The notes: generated from the letters alone by a model not told the origin. Shown: positions 29,856 through 39,035, numbered from the stretch's first letter. The stretch: DNA of 64,000 nt from 2-12-FULL-35-23 sp965196985 (GCA_965196985.1 CBDALO010000084.1:26622-90621), one strand, 5' to 3'. Numbers and translations are program-made.

Positions 29856-31126
29856 CACATAGTTTGTTTGTCTGTCTTTTGCTGGCTGGTTCGGTGGGGT
29901 TGTTGCTGTGGGTTGGTAAAGGTTGGCTGCGTAAGCAGCTCGGTTCACTGAAAAAAAAGGAACCTTTAACCGTAGTACGTCAGCTCAGTGAACATCAACA
30001 GTTTTTATTACGCAGTCAAATTCCCACGCCTCAGCTCGAGCTCTTTGATGAAGTGCTCTTGGTGAGTTTAGGTTTTTTGCATGATCTACTGAGCACACTT
30101 TCGTCTAGCTCACCCAGTCACGCAACGCGCTTCGAGGAAAAACTGGCAACCTTGACGGCCTTGCTTAAACGTGTGCGACAGCATCCGTTATTTCTCAATC
30201 AAACCGTTACCGAGCGTTCACGTAATAATGCCTTATTGGTGTTTGTATTTTATCGAGTGTTGTATGAAGGTGTGTTAGACAAAGCGCTTGCCGAATGCGT
30301 ATTAAGTGCCGACACCGATCCGTTTATTTTGTTAAAACGTATTCCGGCCAAAGTCTCGACCTTTTTTGGCGGTCAGGTATGGCGCTTGTATGAGCTCACC
30401 ACGCTGGTGCAAGGGGATTTAAACGCACTCACCATCAATCAGGATTTACATTACTCGCTGGCCGAGTTATTGCAAGAAGTGATCAGGCCTGCTTTGCGTG
30501 AAAACTCCGAACCTCTCACCGCGCCGGATGTCACCGCAACGATGACACCTTCTGCTTCGCAATCAGCCGCAGTGCCAGTGTCACCACCACTGACACCTGC
30601 ACCCACGGCAAGCCCTGCGGGGCTTGGTCAATCGCCATTAGTGAGTGCCAGCGAGTCTTTACCTAGGCTGCTAACAATCCCTACTCAACTGGCTACTCCT
30701 GCACCGATACAGAGCAACGCAGTCGCTGCACAATCTGAGCTTACGCCAACCCCAGCTGTTGAACCTTCAACGGTTGATACGCGTGAGGTCTGCCAAACAC
30801 CGGACGTGCTTTATAAAAAGCTCACCAAGTGGTTACAGCGCCAGCTTGCGCGTTATCCGATTAATCGCTGCGAACGATTTTTTGCAACACCTGAGCACCC
30901 TAATGTGATTTTTGTGTCAGACACCGGCTTATCGGACTTTGCTAAAAAAGTCGGGCAACCTGTCGCAACCATTCAATCGGCCTTGCAGCAAGTCGCGTCT
31001 CACCCGATTAAGTCCATGACACTCAAACGCCAGAAAGATGAGCTGACATTACAAGCAGTACCCGTGTTATTTACAGTTGAAATTTTACATCCTTTAGACG
31101 GTCAATTAGACGAGGTGAAAAAATGA
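29852..31126 (+). CDS. ICE protein of unknown function, possible TraI-like C-terminus
   Basis: 424 residues: an N-terminal transmembrane helix (LFVCLLLAGSVGLLLWVG), a helical region (residues 40-220), a Pro/Ala/Thr-rich linker (about 225-320), and a small C-terminal domain (LYKKLTKWLQRQ...IFVSDTGLSDFAKKVGQPVATIQSALQQV). The last domain faintly resembles the C-terminal winged domain of TraI_2-type relaxases. The HD-type relaxase core of the family is not visible, so I do not call it the relaxase. It is coupled to traD by a 4-nt overlap. Confidence 0.55.
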   Translation: MTHSLFVCLLLAGSVGLLLWVGKGWLRKQLGSLKKKEPLTVVRQLSEHQQFLLRSQIPTPQLELFDEVLLVSLGFLHDLLSTLSSSSPSHATRFEEKLATLTALLKRVRQHPLFLNQTVTERSRNNALLVFVFYRVLYEGVLDKALAECVLSADTDPFILLKRIPAKVSTFFGGQVWRLYELTTLVQGDLNALTINQDLHYSLAELLQEVIRPALRENSEPLTAPDVTATMTPSASQSAAVPVSPPLTPAPTASPAGLGQSPLVSASESLPRLLTIPTQLATPAPIQSNAVAAQSELTPTPAVEPSTVDTREVCQTPDVLYKKLTKWLQRQLARYPINRCERFFATPEHPNVIFVSDTGLSDFAKKVGQPVATIQSALQQVASHPIKSMTLKRQKDELTLQAVPVLFTVEILHPLDGQLDEVKK

Positions 31127-31746
31127 GCCACATAGTGAGGTTACAACCCCATAGTCAGACGTTAGAATGGGTTTTGCGGTTGCACAATCAGCAAGACGTT
31201 GGACGCGTGCTTACTTGTTTTACTAAGCTCTCACGCTGGTATCGGGAAAGCTGGCGTGGTGAGGTAGAAGCGGTGATCGTGCTTTATAGGTGTTATCAAC
31301 AGATTCGAGAGGTGGAGGGGTATTTGGATAGGGAAATCAAACGTTGGGGCACTTTAGTGGCGCGTAAACAAAAAGAACCGTTTTTTAGTGTGCCGATCAC
31401 GAGACACGTTTACCACTTCCCGTTAACTAACCCTGTGCAGGCTTCACTTTTGCGCGTGTTGAAAAAGCTCGATCAATTAGCGTGCTTAACGGAATTATCA
31501 CGCACGCTGTTAATTATTAAGCGGCGCTTTCTGCTCGCTAAAAAAATTGACCGTCATAAAAAATCCGTACTCAACCTACTTGCTTTCATGGCACAAGCAA
31601 AGCCTGCTGCCGTGACGTTACCACTACAAGACTCACAACGTGATTTACTGATCCTGGCCTTACAAGCTGAGGTCATGCCAGTTTGGTCAACTCCGCATTA
31701 CCGAGAATTAAAAGCCCTAACCCAATCTAATGAGGTGAGCGAATGA
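31123..31746 (+). CDS. DUF1845 / AcaB-like ICE protein (TIGR03761, PFL_4669 type)
   Basis: 207 residues, soluble and basic. The stretch PFFSVPITRHVYHFPLTNPVQASLLRVLKKLDQLACL followed by LLIIKRRFLLAKKIDRHKKSVLNLLAF matches the DUF1845 pattern (a ribbon-helix-helix-like family that includes AcaB of IncC plasmids, from memory). In PFGI-type ICEs it directly precedes topB, as here (4-nt overlap). It may be a regulator or DNA-processing accessory. Confidence 0.68.
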   Translation: MSHIVRLQPHSQTLEWVLRLHNQQDVGRVLTCFTKLSRWYRESWRGEVEAVIVLYRCYQQIREVEGYLDREIKRWGTLVARKQKEPFFSVPITRHVYHFPLTNPVQASLLRVLKKLDQLACLTELSRTLLIIKRRFLLAKKIDRHKKSVLNLLAFMAQAKPAAVTLPLQDSQRDLLILALQAEVMPVWSTPHYRELKALTQSNEVSE

Positions 31747-32166
31747 GTACTTTATACCTGTGTGAAAAACCCTCACAAGCCCGCGATATTGCCAAGGTAT
31801 TAGGCGCTACTAACCGACAAAATGGCTACCTGGAAGGAGAGGGAATACTGATAAGTTGGTGCTTAGGCCATCTTTTAGAGCTCGCCCCACCTGAAAGCTA
31901 TTGCAAAGATTTAAAACCCTGGCGCATGGCAATCCTACCGGTTATTCCACCCGAATGGAAAGTGCAACCGAACCCCAAAACTGAGCAGCAGCTCAAGGTA
32001 CTTAAAGGCTTACTCAAGCAAGCACAGCACGTGGTGATTGCAACCGATGCTGATCGAGAAGGGGATGTGATCGGGCGCGAAGTGCTCACGTATTTTAATT
32101 ACACCGGCACCGTTGAGCGTTTGTGGTTATCAGCCCTGGATGAAGCGTCGATTTGTAAAGCATTAA

Positions 32167-34219
32167 CCCAAGTTTGGCCATTTCACCCTGAAAATCAAAA
32201 ATTTCAGCATTATTTTTAACTCAACCCATTGATTTTACTCGCCTAGTAACATGAATTCTCGGATGTAGTGACACATAATGTTAATAAGGGGTTGCATGGG
32301 CTGGTAAAGTGATGAGAGTATTGAGTTATGTATATTCGAACCTCTACACAAAAGAGTCCTCGGACAGGTAAGCCTTACGCAACCTACCGACTTGTTGATA
32401 CTCATCGCACTGCTGACGGCAAAGTACGTCAAAGACTGATTTTAAATCTTGGTGCAAATTTTTCAGTAAAGAAGGACAGTTGGAAATTGCTAGCTGACCG
32501 TATTGAGGAAATTTTAACGGGCCAAGGCTCGTTAATTTCAATACCAGCGCATCTAGAAAAACAGGCTCAAATGTATGTAAAACGCATTCGTGCAAAGCGT
32601 GCAGAAGAGAATGAGACAAGCATTACTCTCAATTCAGTAAGCGCGGTAGAACCTGACTTTAAAACAGTGGATGTTAACTCCATTGAGAGCGCGGACATAC
32701 GACACGTTGGAGCTGAGGCGTTGGGCTTACATGCTGCCAGGCAATTACAACTTGAGGAATTGTTCAGGGCTTTGGGCTTTAATCAAAAACAATGTCACCT
32801 GATGCTTGCTACCATCATTGGGCGGCTAGTTGCTCCAGGAAGTGATTTGAGTACGCACTATTATTTAAGCAATCAAAGTGCGCTAGATGAATTACTGGGT
32901 ACTGATTTCTCAGAACTATCACTCAAGAAATTCTATAAGACTGCTGATGAGTTACTTAAACATAAACAAGTGATTGAAGATCAATTATTTGAACGTGAGA
33001 AAAATCTGTTTAGTTTAAATCAGGTGATCACTCTCTACGATATAACCAATACCTACTTTGAAGGTCGCGCATTACAAAATGATCATGCACAGCATGGGCG
33101 ATCAAAGGAGAAGCGGTCTGATTGTCCGCTTGTTTCTTTAGGTCTTGTGCTGGATGGATCAGGGTTCCCGCAACGGAGTGAATTCTTCAAAGGAAATGTT
33201 AGCGAGCCTAAAACATTACCCGAAATACTAACTGAGCTTCGTGCACAGCCAGAGGCAACAATTGTCCTAGATGCTGGTTTTGCAACTGAAGAAAATATTT
33301 CATGGCTTACTGAAAAAGGTTTCCATTATATCGTAGTCAGCCGTAGAGCATTGCCTGATGTCGATGAAACCATTGATAAAGTGCTAGTAAAAGAATCAGT
33401 AAATAATACGGTTACAGCGCAATTAGTTAAAGATACTGAAGCAAATGAAGTCTTACTGTACTGCCATTCTCAGGCTAAGGAAGAAAAAAGCTTAAATATG
33501 ATTAGTAAGGCCGAGGCTCGTTTCGAAGAGGAATTAATTAAGTTAGCTAATGGACTCACTAAAAAAACCGGCATGAAAGCAATTGAGAAAGTAACATTGC
33601 GTTTAGGTCGAATAAAAGAGCGGCATAAACGTGTTTCAGCTCGCTACACTATCACGCTTGATTCAGAGGGTGATAAGGTTACGCAAATCAGTTGGAGTAA
33701 AGTTAACTCTGAGAATCTGGGTGCATATTGTTTGCGTAGTAACAGAATGGATTTAGATGAAAAAACAATTTGGAGAATTTATACAACTCTAACTGACGTT
33801 GAATCGGCATTCAGATCATTAAAATCAGAGTTAGGCCTGCGTCCTATCTACCATCAAAAGCAAGAGCGAGTTGATGCCCATCTGTTTATTAGTATTCTTG
33901 CTTATCACTTACTACACACTATTCGCCATCAACTTAAATTGCAGAACATTGATAGTAGCTGGCAAACTATACGGCAGATTTTTAGCACTCAGGTTCGTAT
34001 CACTACTACAATGCAGCTTGAAAATAATAAATTGCTTTCTATTAGAAGAACCTCTAAGGCAACTCCAGAGCAAGTTGTGATCTATAAATCGTTAGGCATG
34101 AATTCAGAACCTGGGGACACTGAAAAAACAATTTGTTAAGTTGTAGTGACCCTAAACGTTTTTTTAAAACGTAAGTCATTGATTTGGATAGGTTTAATTG
34201 TAGAACGGACAAAGTTGGG
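32167..34219 (+). mobile_element. IS1634-type insertion sequence, copy 2 (2053 bp)
   Basis: Ends are CCCAAGTTTGGCCATTTC (left) and CCCAACTTTGTCCGTTC (right, read inward), with the TTAA duplication at 32163-32166 and 34220-34223. It has the same length and structure as the copy at 3523-5575, with scattered base differences. Confidence 0.92.
32328..34139 (+). CDS. IS1634 family transposase (copy 2)
   Basis: 603 residues, collinear with the copy at 3684-5495. The same DDE blocks are present (LYDITNTYFEG, TIVLDAGFATEE, DVESAFRSLKSELGLRPIYHQ). It differs from copy 1 at a cluster near residue 93 (AKRAEENETSITLNS against SRFADDNETSIAVNS) and at isolated sites, so the two copies arrived or diverged separately. 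Intact. Confidence 0.93.
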   Translation: MYIRTSTQKSPRTGKPYATYRLVDTHRTADGKVRQRLILNLGANFSVKKDSWKLLADRIEEILTGQGSLISIPAHLEKQAQMYVKRIRAKRAEENETSITLNSVSAVEPDFKTVDVNSIESADIRHVGAEALGLHAARQLQLEELFRALGFNQKQCHLMLATIIGRLVAPGSDLSTHYYLSNQSALDELLGTDFSELSLKKFYKTADELLKHKQVIEDQLFEREKNLFSLNQVITLYDITNTYFEGRALQNDHAQHGRSKEKRSDCPLVSLGLVLDGSGFPQRSEFFKGNVSEPKTLPEILTELRAQPEATIVLDAGFATEENISWLTEKGFHYIVVSRRALPDVDETIDKVLVKESVNNTVTAQLVKDTEANEVLLYCHSQAKEEKSLNMISKAEARFEEELIKLANGLTKKTGMKAIEKVTLRLGRIKERHKRVSARYTITLDSEGDKVTQISWSKVNSENLGAYCLRSNRMDLDEKTIWRIYTTLTDVESAFRSLKSELGLRPIYHQKQERVDAHLFISILAYHLLHTIRHQLKLQNIDSSWQTIRQIFSTQVRITTTMQLENNKLLSIRRTSKATPEQVVIYKSLGMNSEPGDTEKTIC

Positions 34220-36022
34220 TTAAAACAATTAAAACCCAGTGAAGCCACTTATCCGTTGTATCAAGCAGGACTCGGTCGACAGCGAGCGGATTGGTTAATT
34301 GGTATGAACATGACCATGGCAACCAGTGCCTTGTTTAGTGCGCCAGGGCAAGGAGCACTTTCGGTAGGGCGTGTGCAAACACCAACTTTAAACCTAGTGG
34401 TCGAACGTGACCAAACCATCGCCTCGTTTCAATCGCAAGACTATTTTATTTTAGCGATTCAATGCCAAGCCGAGCAGGGGAGTTTTTGGGCGAAGTGGGA
34501 GGCAGGTGAGGATGTCACGGATTTAGAAGGGCGTTGTGTGAAGCGTGAGTTGGTTGATACTGTCGCTGATAAACTCGTCAATCAAACCGCGTGTGTAACG
34601 CAGTTTGAGGAAAAAGAAAAAAAGACGGCGCCACCGATCTGCTTTTCGTTATCAGGTTTACAGAAACTGTGCAGTAGTCAATTAGGTTTAACGGCCAAAG
34701 AAACCTTAAAGGTTGCCCAGTCCTTGTATGAGCAACACAAAGCCACCACCTACCCACGAACTGATTCAGGTTATTTACCCGAAAATCAGTGGAGCGAGGC
34801 CGCTGATATTTTAACTACCTTGGCTATCATTGATCCAACCCTGCAACCACTGATTGAAGCCGCAGACCCGACTTGGCGCTCGCCAACTTGGAATGACAAA
34901 AAGATCACCGCTCACCACGGCATCATTCCCACCAACAACCGCCAAGTGAATCTGGAGGCAATGAACAGCTCAGAGCAAGCGGTTTATGATCTGATTCGGC
35001 GCGCTTACCTGGCACAGTTTTTAGGGAACTACCACTACCTACAACGACAGGTGACGTTAACCTGTGTGGAAGAAACCTTTAAGGCAAGCTGTAACTTGCC
35101 TCAACAAGTAGGCTGGAAGCAAGCCATCAAGCCGCAAACAGAGCAAGCTCCTGATAATGAATCCAAGCAAGTCATCCCACCGCTTCAATCCGGCGAAGCA
35201 CTGCCCGTTCAACAAGGAAAAGTGTTGCCAAAACAAACTCAACCGCCCGCGCATTTTACCGAGGGCACCTTGATTAGCGCCATGAAAAACATTGCTAAGC
35301 TTGTGGACGAGAAAGACTTAAAAAAGACTTTGCGTGACACAGCTGGCATTGGTACCGAAGCTACCCGTGCCGACATGATTGAAAAGTTACTTCATCGTGA
35401 TTACATTGTTCGCCAGAAAAAGCAATTACGCTCCACAGAAAAAGGGCGTGCGTTAATCAGTATTTTGCCGGATGCCATTAAAAACCCCGCCACCACCGCC
35501 CAGTGGGAACAGGTGCTTGATGATATCGCGCAAGGCAAGGGTGATCTGGAGTCCTTCTTATTAGATCAGATCGAATGTTTAGATTTTTTATTAGAAGACA
35601 TTGCCACTATTCGCCATCAACGAGGAAAGGGGCTTATTGATTCTACCACTTACCCTTGCCCGCAATGCAAGGCGCCTCTCGCCAGACGCCGAGGTAAGCA
35701 CGGCTATTTTTGGGGATGCACCCGCTACCCAGAGTGTGAAGCATTATTGCAAGATAAAAACAGTAAACCTTACGTTAAAGAAGTGCCGCAGGTTTCAACG
35801 ATCAGCTGCCCCTTGTGTAAGGAGGGTAAGCTTGCCCGACGGCGCGGCAAAAAGAATTATTTTTGGGGATGCAATCGTTATCCGGACTGCAAGGGTAGTT
35901 ATTGGGATAATAAAGGCAGGCCAAATTTACAAACGCCACAGAAAAAAGCGTCGTAAGGAACAACTGCCCTTTAGTGTTAATTGCTGTATGATTGCTGAAT
36001 CATTATTTAACAGGAGTTAACC

Positions 36023-36451
36023 GTGATCGGAAAACGAAAACGTCTTAATGAAAAACGCTACACCCTTCGCAATTTATTGCACAGCGTCGACTGCATGAAA
36101 GAAGACATCGGTCAGTTTTCCAGTGATGAAAACGCTCAACACATGCTGACTACACTGCATGAGGCGATACGTCGAATCGAAGCAGCCATGAATGACCTGC
36201 CAATCGGTCATCGGTTCACCGGCACCTATTACCTCAAAGAGCCCTACAGTAACCCCGTGCGCATCACTAAGATACAAGGGTCTGCCTACATGAAAGAAGA
36301 TCTTGTCTCCTGGGCAATTGAACCGGATGGCAAACCCTCGGAGCGTTACGGGTACTTTCGTCAGATTTATCATGACCCAGGCTGTGAGCAACCTCTAGCA
36401 CGCGAGGACGGTGAGGCGGTTTTTCAACCAACAGAGCAAAAATCGCAATGA
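36023..36451 (+). CDS. hypothetical protein downstream of topB
   Basis: 142 residues starting at GTG 36023 after CAGGAGTTAACC. It is soluble: a helical first half (LRNLLHSVDCMKEDIGQF...LHEAIRRIEAAMNDL), then a beta-rich second half (HRFTGTYYLKEPYSNPVRITKIQ...WAIEPDGKPSERYGYFRQIYHDPG). I do not recognise the family. It is likely in the topB operon. Confidence 0.6.
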   Translation: MIGKRKRLNEKRYTLRNLLHSVDCMKEDIGQFSSDENAQHMLTTLHEAIRRIEAAMNDLPIGHRFTGTYYLKEPYSNPVRITKIQGSAYMKEDLVSWAIEPDGKPSERYGYFRQIYHDPGCEQPLAREDGEAVFQPTEQKSQ

Positions 36452-36506
36452 GTCATGCCAGGGTAAAAAGCATCGCTGTTGTTCACTCACTATTTCAGGG
36501 CGGCTC

Positions 36507-36782
36507 ATGAATAAACCCGCGACTGTTTCATTTAAAGAATTACGCTTTGTCGCCGTGCTGTTATTAATTGGCTTAATTTGTGCTGTCATTCAAGCAGTGT
36601 ATAAACCGCTCAATCACCTTGACTACTGGTTAGCACTCGTGGCGAGCGTGATTTTTTTAGTGGGGTTTTTAAGTGCAATACTCGGTCTCTTAGATCGCTC
36701 CAGACGCAGGTTTTATACCACTGCCTTACTTAGCATTCTCCCCGCCAGCCTGTGCTTATTAGCCAGCTTTTTTGTGCATTAA
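36507..36782 (+). CDS. small polytopic membrane protein
   Basis: 91 residues with three hydrophobic helices: LRFVAVLLLIGLICAVIQAV, YWLALVASVIFLVGFLSAILGLL and ALLSILPASLCLLASFFV. ATG 36507 is chosen over an upstream in-frame codon because AGGGCGG precedes it. Family unknown. It ends just before the structured noncoding region. Confidence 0.55.
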   Translation: MNKPATVSFKELRFVAVLLLIGLICAVIQAVYKPLNHLDYWLALVASVIFLVGFLSAILGLLDRSRRRFYTTALLSILPASLCLLASFFVH

Positions 36783-36822
36783 GCTTGGTTTTAATAGGGT
36801 TATTTGGTAGTATACTTATTCT

Positions 36823-37124
36823 AAGGTAGTACTGATGAGCTGTTTAGTTGCAGTGAAACACGCAAGTGTCTACTACCACGGTCACATGTCGCCCATTCGT
36901 GTCGTGAGCCTCACTTCGGTGAGTTGGGCCTTCAAAATTGATTCATTACCGCGATGACCCAGAGTCGTCCGAAACAAGATCTCGAGGCCAGCCTATGCCC
37001 GCCATGAGAGAAGTAACCAATCAATTTTGCACTGGTACTGTTTCGCTAAGATAAGTTTTATCGCAGAAGCACTCGAGTGTCCTTACTTTCACATTGATAC
37101 TGATTCAATGTCATCCAACACAGT
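36823..37124 (+). ncRNA. 302-nt duplicated structured RNA, copy 1
   Basis: This sequence recurs with the same length and about ten substitutions at 46104-46405. It begins with a hammerhead ribozyme motif. It then has a CTCAC-TTCG-GTGAG hairpin (about 36910-36923) enclosed by GCCCA / TGGGC, a GATGAC / GTCGTC hairpin (36953-36969), and an 11-bp long-range stem CAAAATTGATT (36933-36943) with AATCAATTTTG (37019-37029). No open frame is conserved. It lies about 300 nt upstream of the ssb operon. It is a probable noncoding RNA or very long leader. The rest of the 36783-37420 gap holds no gene that I can see. Confidence 0.75.
36825..36877 (+). ncRNA. type I hammerhead ribozyme, copy 1
   Basis: The elements are in the required order. 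Stem I 5' strand GGTAGTA (36825-36831); core CTGATGA (36832-36838); stem II GCTG / CAGT with an 8-nt loop; core GAAA (36855-36858); stem III CAC-GCAA-GTG (36859-36868); then T and C17 (36870); then stem I 3' strand TACTACC (36871-36877). The predicted self-cleavage site is between 36870 and 36871. The open helix is stem I, hence type I. Known hammerheads need a loop II-stem I contact, which cannot be judged here. Confidence 0.8.
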
Positions 37125-37337
37125 ATTTTTACTGTTTTTAGCGACGATTATTTCGTGGTCATCCGTGCGTGCGCAGCAGACTTAAAGTCCTTTCTTTAAG
37201 ACAGCCAAGCAACAACGGCGAGCGTGTGGTGAAATAATCCGCCTCAGGAAGAAGAATAAGCGAGCCTAAGACTCGTTGACCCCGTTCTTTAACAATTTGA
37301 ATTAAAGCGTCAACAGCTCATTGATGACACTTTGTTT

Positions 37338-37420
37338 TTCCCCGTGGGAGCAGTGACACTTTTCCTAACGGGGAAGCGTGGCGTGCTCCTTTTTTTTATT
37401 TTTAAATAGGAGCAGTGCTT
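37338..37420 (+). promoter_or_regulatory. structured leader 1: pseudoknot and Shine-Dalgarno-masking switch
   Basis: An 8-bp stem TTCCCCGT (37338-37345) / ACGGGGAA (37368-37375) encloses a loop containing GGAGCA (37347-37352). Downstream TGCTCCT (37384-37390) can pair with that loop (pseudoknot) or with the ribosome binding site AGGAGCA (37408-37414). The two pairings exclude each other. A T-run follows the TGCTCC strand, so transcriptional attenuation is also possible. It resembles the STAXI pseudoknot motif reported near ssb, topoisomerase and integrase genes. Confidence 0.6.
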
Positions 37421-37897
37421 ATGGTTACTCAAGGTGTTTATCAATCCGATACCAACGGTTCGCAAGAAAAAACGTCGACAAAGCAAACCTCACCCAAAAC
37501 TTTGGCTGAGTGTTGGGCTTTTGTCACCAAACTCAATGATTACCAGCTGAAACAGTTACGACTTTGTCCGGAAGGCGAGTTTTATACCTGTGCCAGCAGT
37601 AAAGAAGCCTTAGATGTGATTAATCATCTCAAAGCCACTTTACGATCAAAAGGGTTTGGTTGTTATGCGTTGCATGACTACGTTTGGATTGTGCCGTTTG
37701 TGCATCAAGGTCTGCATCTGCCAGACTTTGCACGCGCTAAGGCGGTGTTGCCGGATTTTCGCAGTGAATTGGTCGATCGTTTAGATCCGACTGCATCACA
37801 ACGAAAACCGCGCAAGCCGTTACTTCCTTTCACGCTCAATCGCCAAGGCTGGTTTACAGTGGCTGCGGTACTGGGTGTGTTGATTTTAGCGCTGTAA
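37421..37897 (+). CDS. ssb-operon protein 1, C-terminal membrane anchor
   Basis: About 158 residues. The first part is Ser/Thr/Gln-rich. The middle (TLAECWAFVTKLNDYQLKQLRLCPEGEFYTCASSKEALDVINHLKATLRSKG) is a soluble alpha/beta region. The end is a single transmembrane helix (GWFTVAAVLGVLILAL), giving a tail-anchored layout. ATG 37421 is preferred since AGGAGCA lies seven bases upstream. Family not recognised. It is the first gene of the leader-regulated series that ends with ssb and a methylase. Confidence 0.6.
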   Translation: MVTQGVYQSDTNGSQEKTSTKQTSPKTLAECWAFVTKLNDYQLKQLRLCPEGEFYTCASSKEALDVINHLKATLRSKGFGCYALHDYVWIVPFVHQGLHLPDFARAKAVLPDFRSELVDRLDPTASQRKPRKPLLPFTLNRQGWFTVAAVLGVLILAL

Positions 37898-37928
37898 CGT
37901 TTGTCACGCAGCACACATTGTTTTTTTA

Positions 37929-38000
37929 CCCATCGGGGAATCACTATCCCGATGGGGTGGTCATGGTTCTCTGATTTTTTTTAACTTTAAGGAGAACGTT
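37929..38000 (+). promoter_or_regulatory. structured leader 2
   Basis: A perfect 9-bp stem CCCATCGGG (37929-37937) / CCCGATGGG (37948-37956) has a 10-nt loop containing ATCAC, which can pair with GTGGT (37957-37961). Further on, GTTCTC (37966-37971) is complementary to GAGAAC (37992-37997) in the ribosome binding site of the 38001 gene. Same plan as the other leaders of this operon. Confidence 0.55.
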
Positions 38001-38453
38001 ATGACTAGCACACAACTTGCGACACCTGATCACTCTGTCAAGCCCACACCCGTGAGCCCTACTGAGATGACGTTTCACTATACGGATGAGCTGGCAGCAG
38101 ATTCTCACCGTTTCACTGGAACCGAGTCTTGGTATCGGCATCCTTCGGGGATATTATTGACAGACGGTGTGAAGTGGTTAGCAGAAACACTGAAATGCGT
38201 TTGGTTAATTGATCAAGTCGCTGCTGCTTCTAAACTGTTCTGGCAGCAGGAATACTTTATCACGGCTGATTTTACTACGCCGCAACTCGGGCGGGGTTTA
38301 CTCAGCTTAACCGATGGTAATGAAAAGTGTTTAAGTAACTTTGTGTGTCAAGCTGTGAATTTGTATGTTGAGCCATCCGCAAGGATTCGTTTCTTTGCGA
38401 TTCAAGATGGTTACTTTCAAACGCACGTCTTGATGCTGCCGAGTGAATACTGA
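38001..38453 (+). CDS. DUF6876-like protein
   Basis: 150 residues, soluble. The pattern HRFTGTESWYRHPSGILLTDGVKWLAETLKCVWLIDQVAA followed by a beta-rich second half fits the DUF6876 proteins common on plasmids and phages (family named from memory). Function unknown. AAGGAGAACG precedes the ATG. It is embedded in the leader-regulated ssb operon. Confidence 0.65.
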   Translation: MTSTQLATPDHSVKPTPVSPTEMTFHYTDELAADSHRFTGTESWYRHPSGILLTDGVKWLAETLKCVWLIDQVAAASKLFWQQEYFITADFTTPQLGRGLLSLTDGNEKCLSNFVCQAVNLYVEPSARIRFFAIQDGYFQTHVLMLPSEY

Positions 38454-38512
38454 GTGGTTTGTTGCAGTAATCACGGATTGTCTATCACTACTGTGGTAGT
38501 GCAATTTATTCA

Positions 38513-38575
38513 CCCTAAGGGGATCCACTTCCCTTAGGGGGTAGTGGGTCTTCTTTTTTTAAAAAGGAGACGAGC
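38513..38575 (+). promoter_or_regulatory. structured leader 3
   Basis: A perfect 9-bp stem CCCTAAGGG (38513-38521) / CCCTTAGGG (38531-38539). The loop GATCCACT (38522-38529) pairs over 8 bp, one of them G.U, with AGTGGGTC (38543-38550), forming an H-type pseudoknot. GTCTTC (38548-38553), overlapping that strand, can instead pair with GGAGAC (38566-38571), the ribosome binding site of the 38576 gene. Confidence 0.62.
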
Positions 38576-39007
38576 ATGTCTACTTGTATTTTAACGTCTA
38601 AGTCCGTTGTGATTAAGGGACTCTGTCAAACGATTCGTCAGGCGATAGAGGCATTAATTAACACAGAAAAGATGAACTATGAGCAACTGGAAGCGTATGA
38701 GCTCGGTAATGATTTTAAAGGTTACCCTGTTCATTCGTGGGCGCCGTTAACAGCTTGTTCTGCTCTCAATAATGTGAGTGGAATTTGGGAAGGACTCGAA
38801 GAACAGCTTTTCGTGACCTGCCATTTTAACGACACCTACTCGGTCTATCACAGCAGCCAAGACTTTATTGCAGGCACTGATCTCACTTATGTCATTAACG
38901 AGTTACTTGTGAGTGGTGTGAGCTTAGAAGAAGCAATCCGTTTTGGTTGTGAACAACACCAGTATCTTTTAGCACGTCAGCGGACTCTCGGTTCGCAGGC
39001 GGCTTAA
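38576..39007 (+). CDS. ssb-operon hypothetical protein
   Basis: 143 residues, acidic and soluble. Predicted helices at the start (IRQAIEALINTEKMNYEQLEAYELG) are followed by beta strands (EEQLFVTCHFNDTYSVYHSSQDF) and a C-terminal helix. No family recognised. Flanked on both sides by the pseudoknot leaders, which suggests co-regulation with ssb. Confidence 0.55.
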   Translation: MSTCILTSKSVVIKGLCQTIRQAIEALINTEKMNYEQLEAYELGNDFKGYPVHSWAPLTACSALNNVSGIWEGLEEQLFVTCHFNDTYSVYHSSQDFIAGTDLTYVINELLVSGVSLEEAIRFGCEQHQYLLARQRTLGSQAA

Positions 39008-39035
39008 GGTGAAAGGTTTTATCTTTTTTTAGCCA

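Larger units (their letters stand above)
31743..35956 (+). pseudogene. topB: DNA topoisomerase III gene split by an IS1634-type element
   Basis: The 5' part (31743-32166) encodes the Toprim start MSTLYLCEKPSQARDIAKVLGA with the acidic triad region ATDADREGD. The 3' part (34224-35956) encodes the rest, including the catalytic-Tyr motif TTYPRTDSGYLPEN and two C-terminal four-Cys zinc ribbons (YPCPQCKAPLARRRG... and SCPLCKEGKLARRRG...). Removing the IS (32167-34219) and one TTAA gives 2157 nt, a 718-codon frame (joint ICKALKQLKPSEATYPLY). ICE-borne TopB decatenates single-strand-containing DNA during element replication and transfer. Both fragments lack part of the active fold, so activity is lost. 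Confidence 0.92.

Noticed and set aside
29852..31126. Calling this gene the ICE relaxase (TraI)
   Set aside because: Only a faint C-terminal resemblance is seen; the HD-type catalytic core is not visible, so no relaxase gene is assigned in the window.
36949..36980. A possible second hammerhead core (GATGA...GAAAC) inside RNA copy 1
   Set aside because: The first core lacks CTGA before it, and GATGAC pairs cleanly with GTCGTC as a hairpin, so the ribozyme order is not met.
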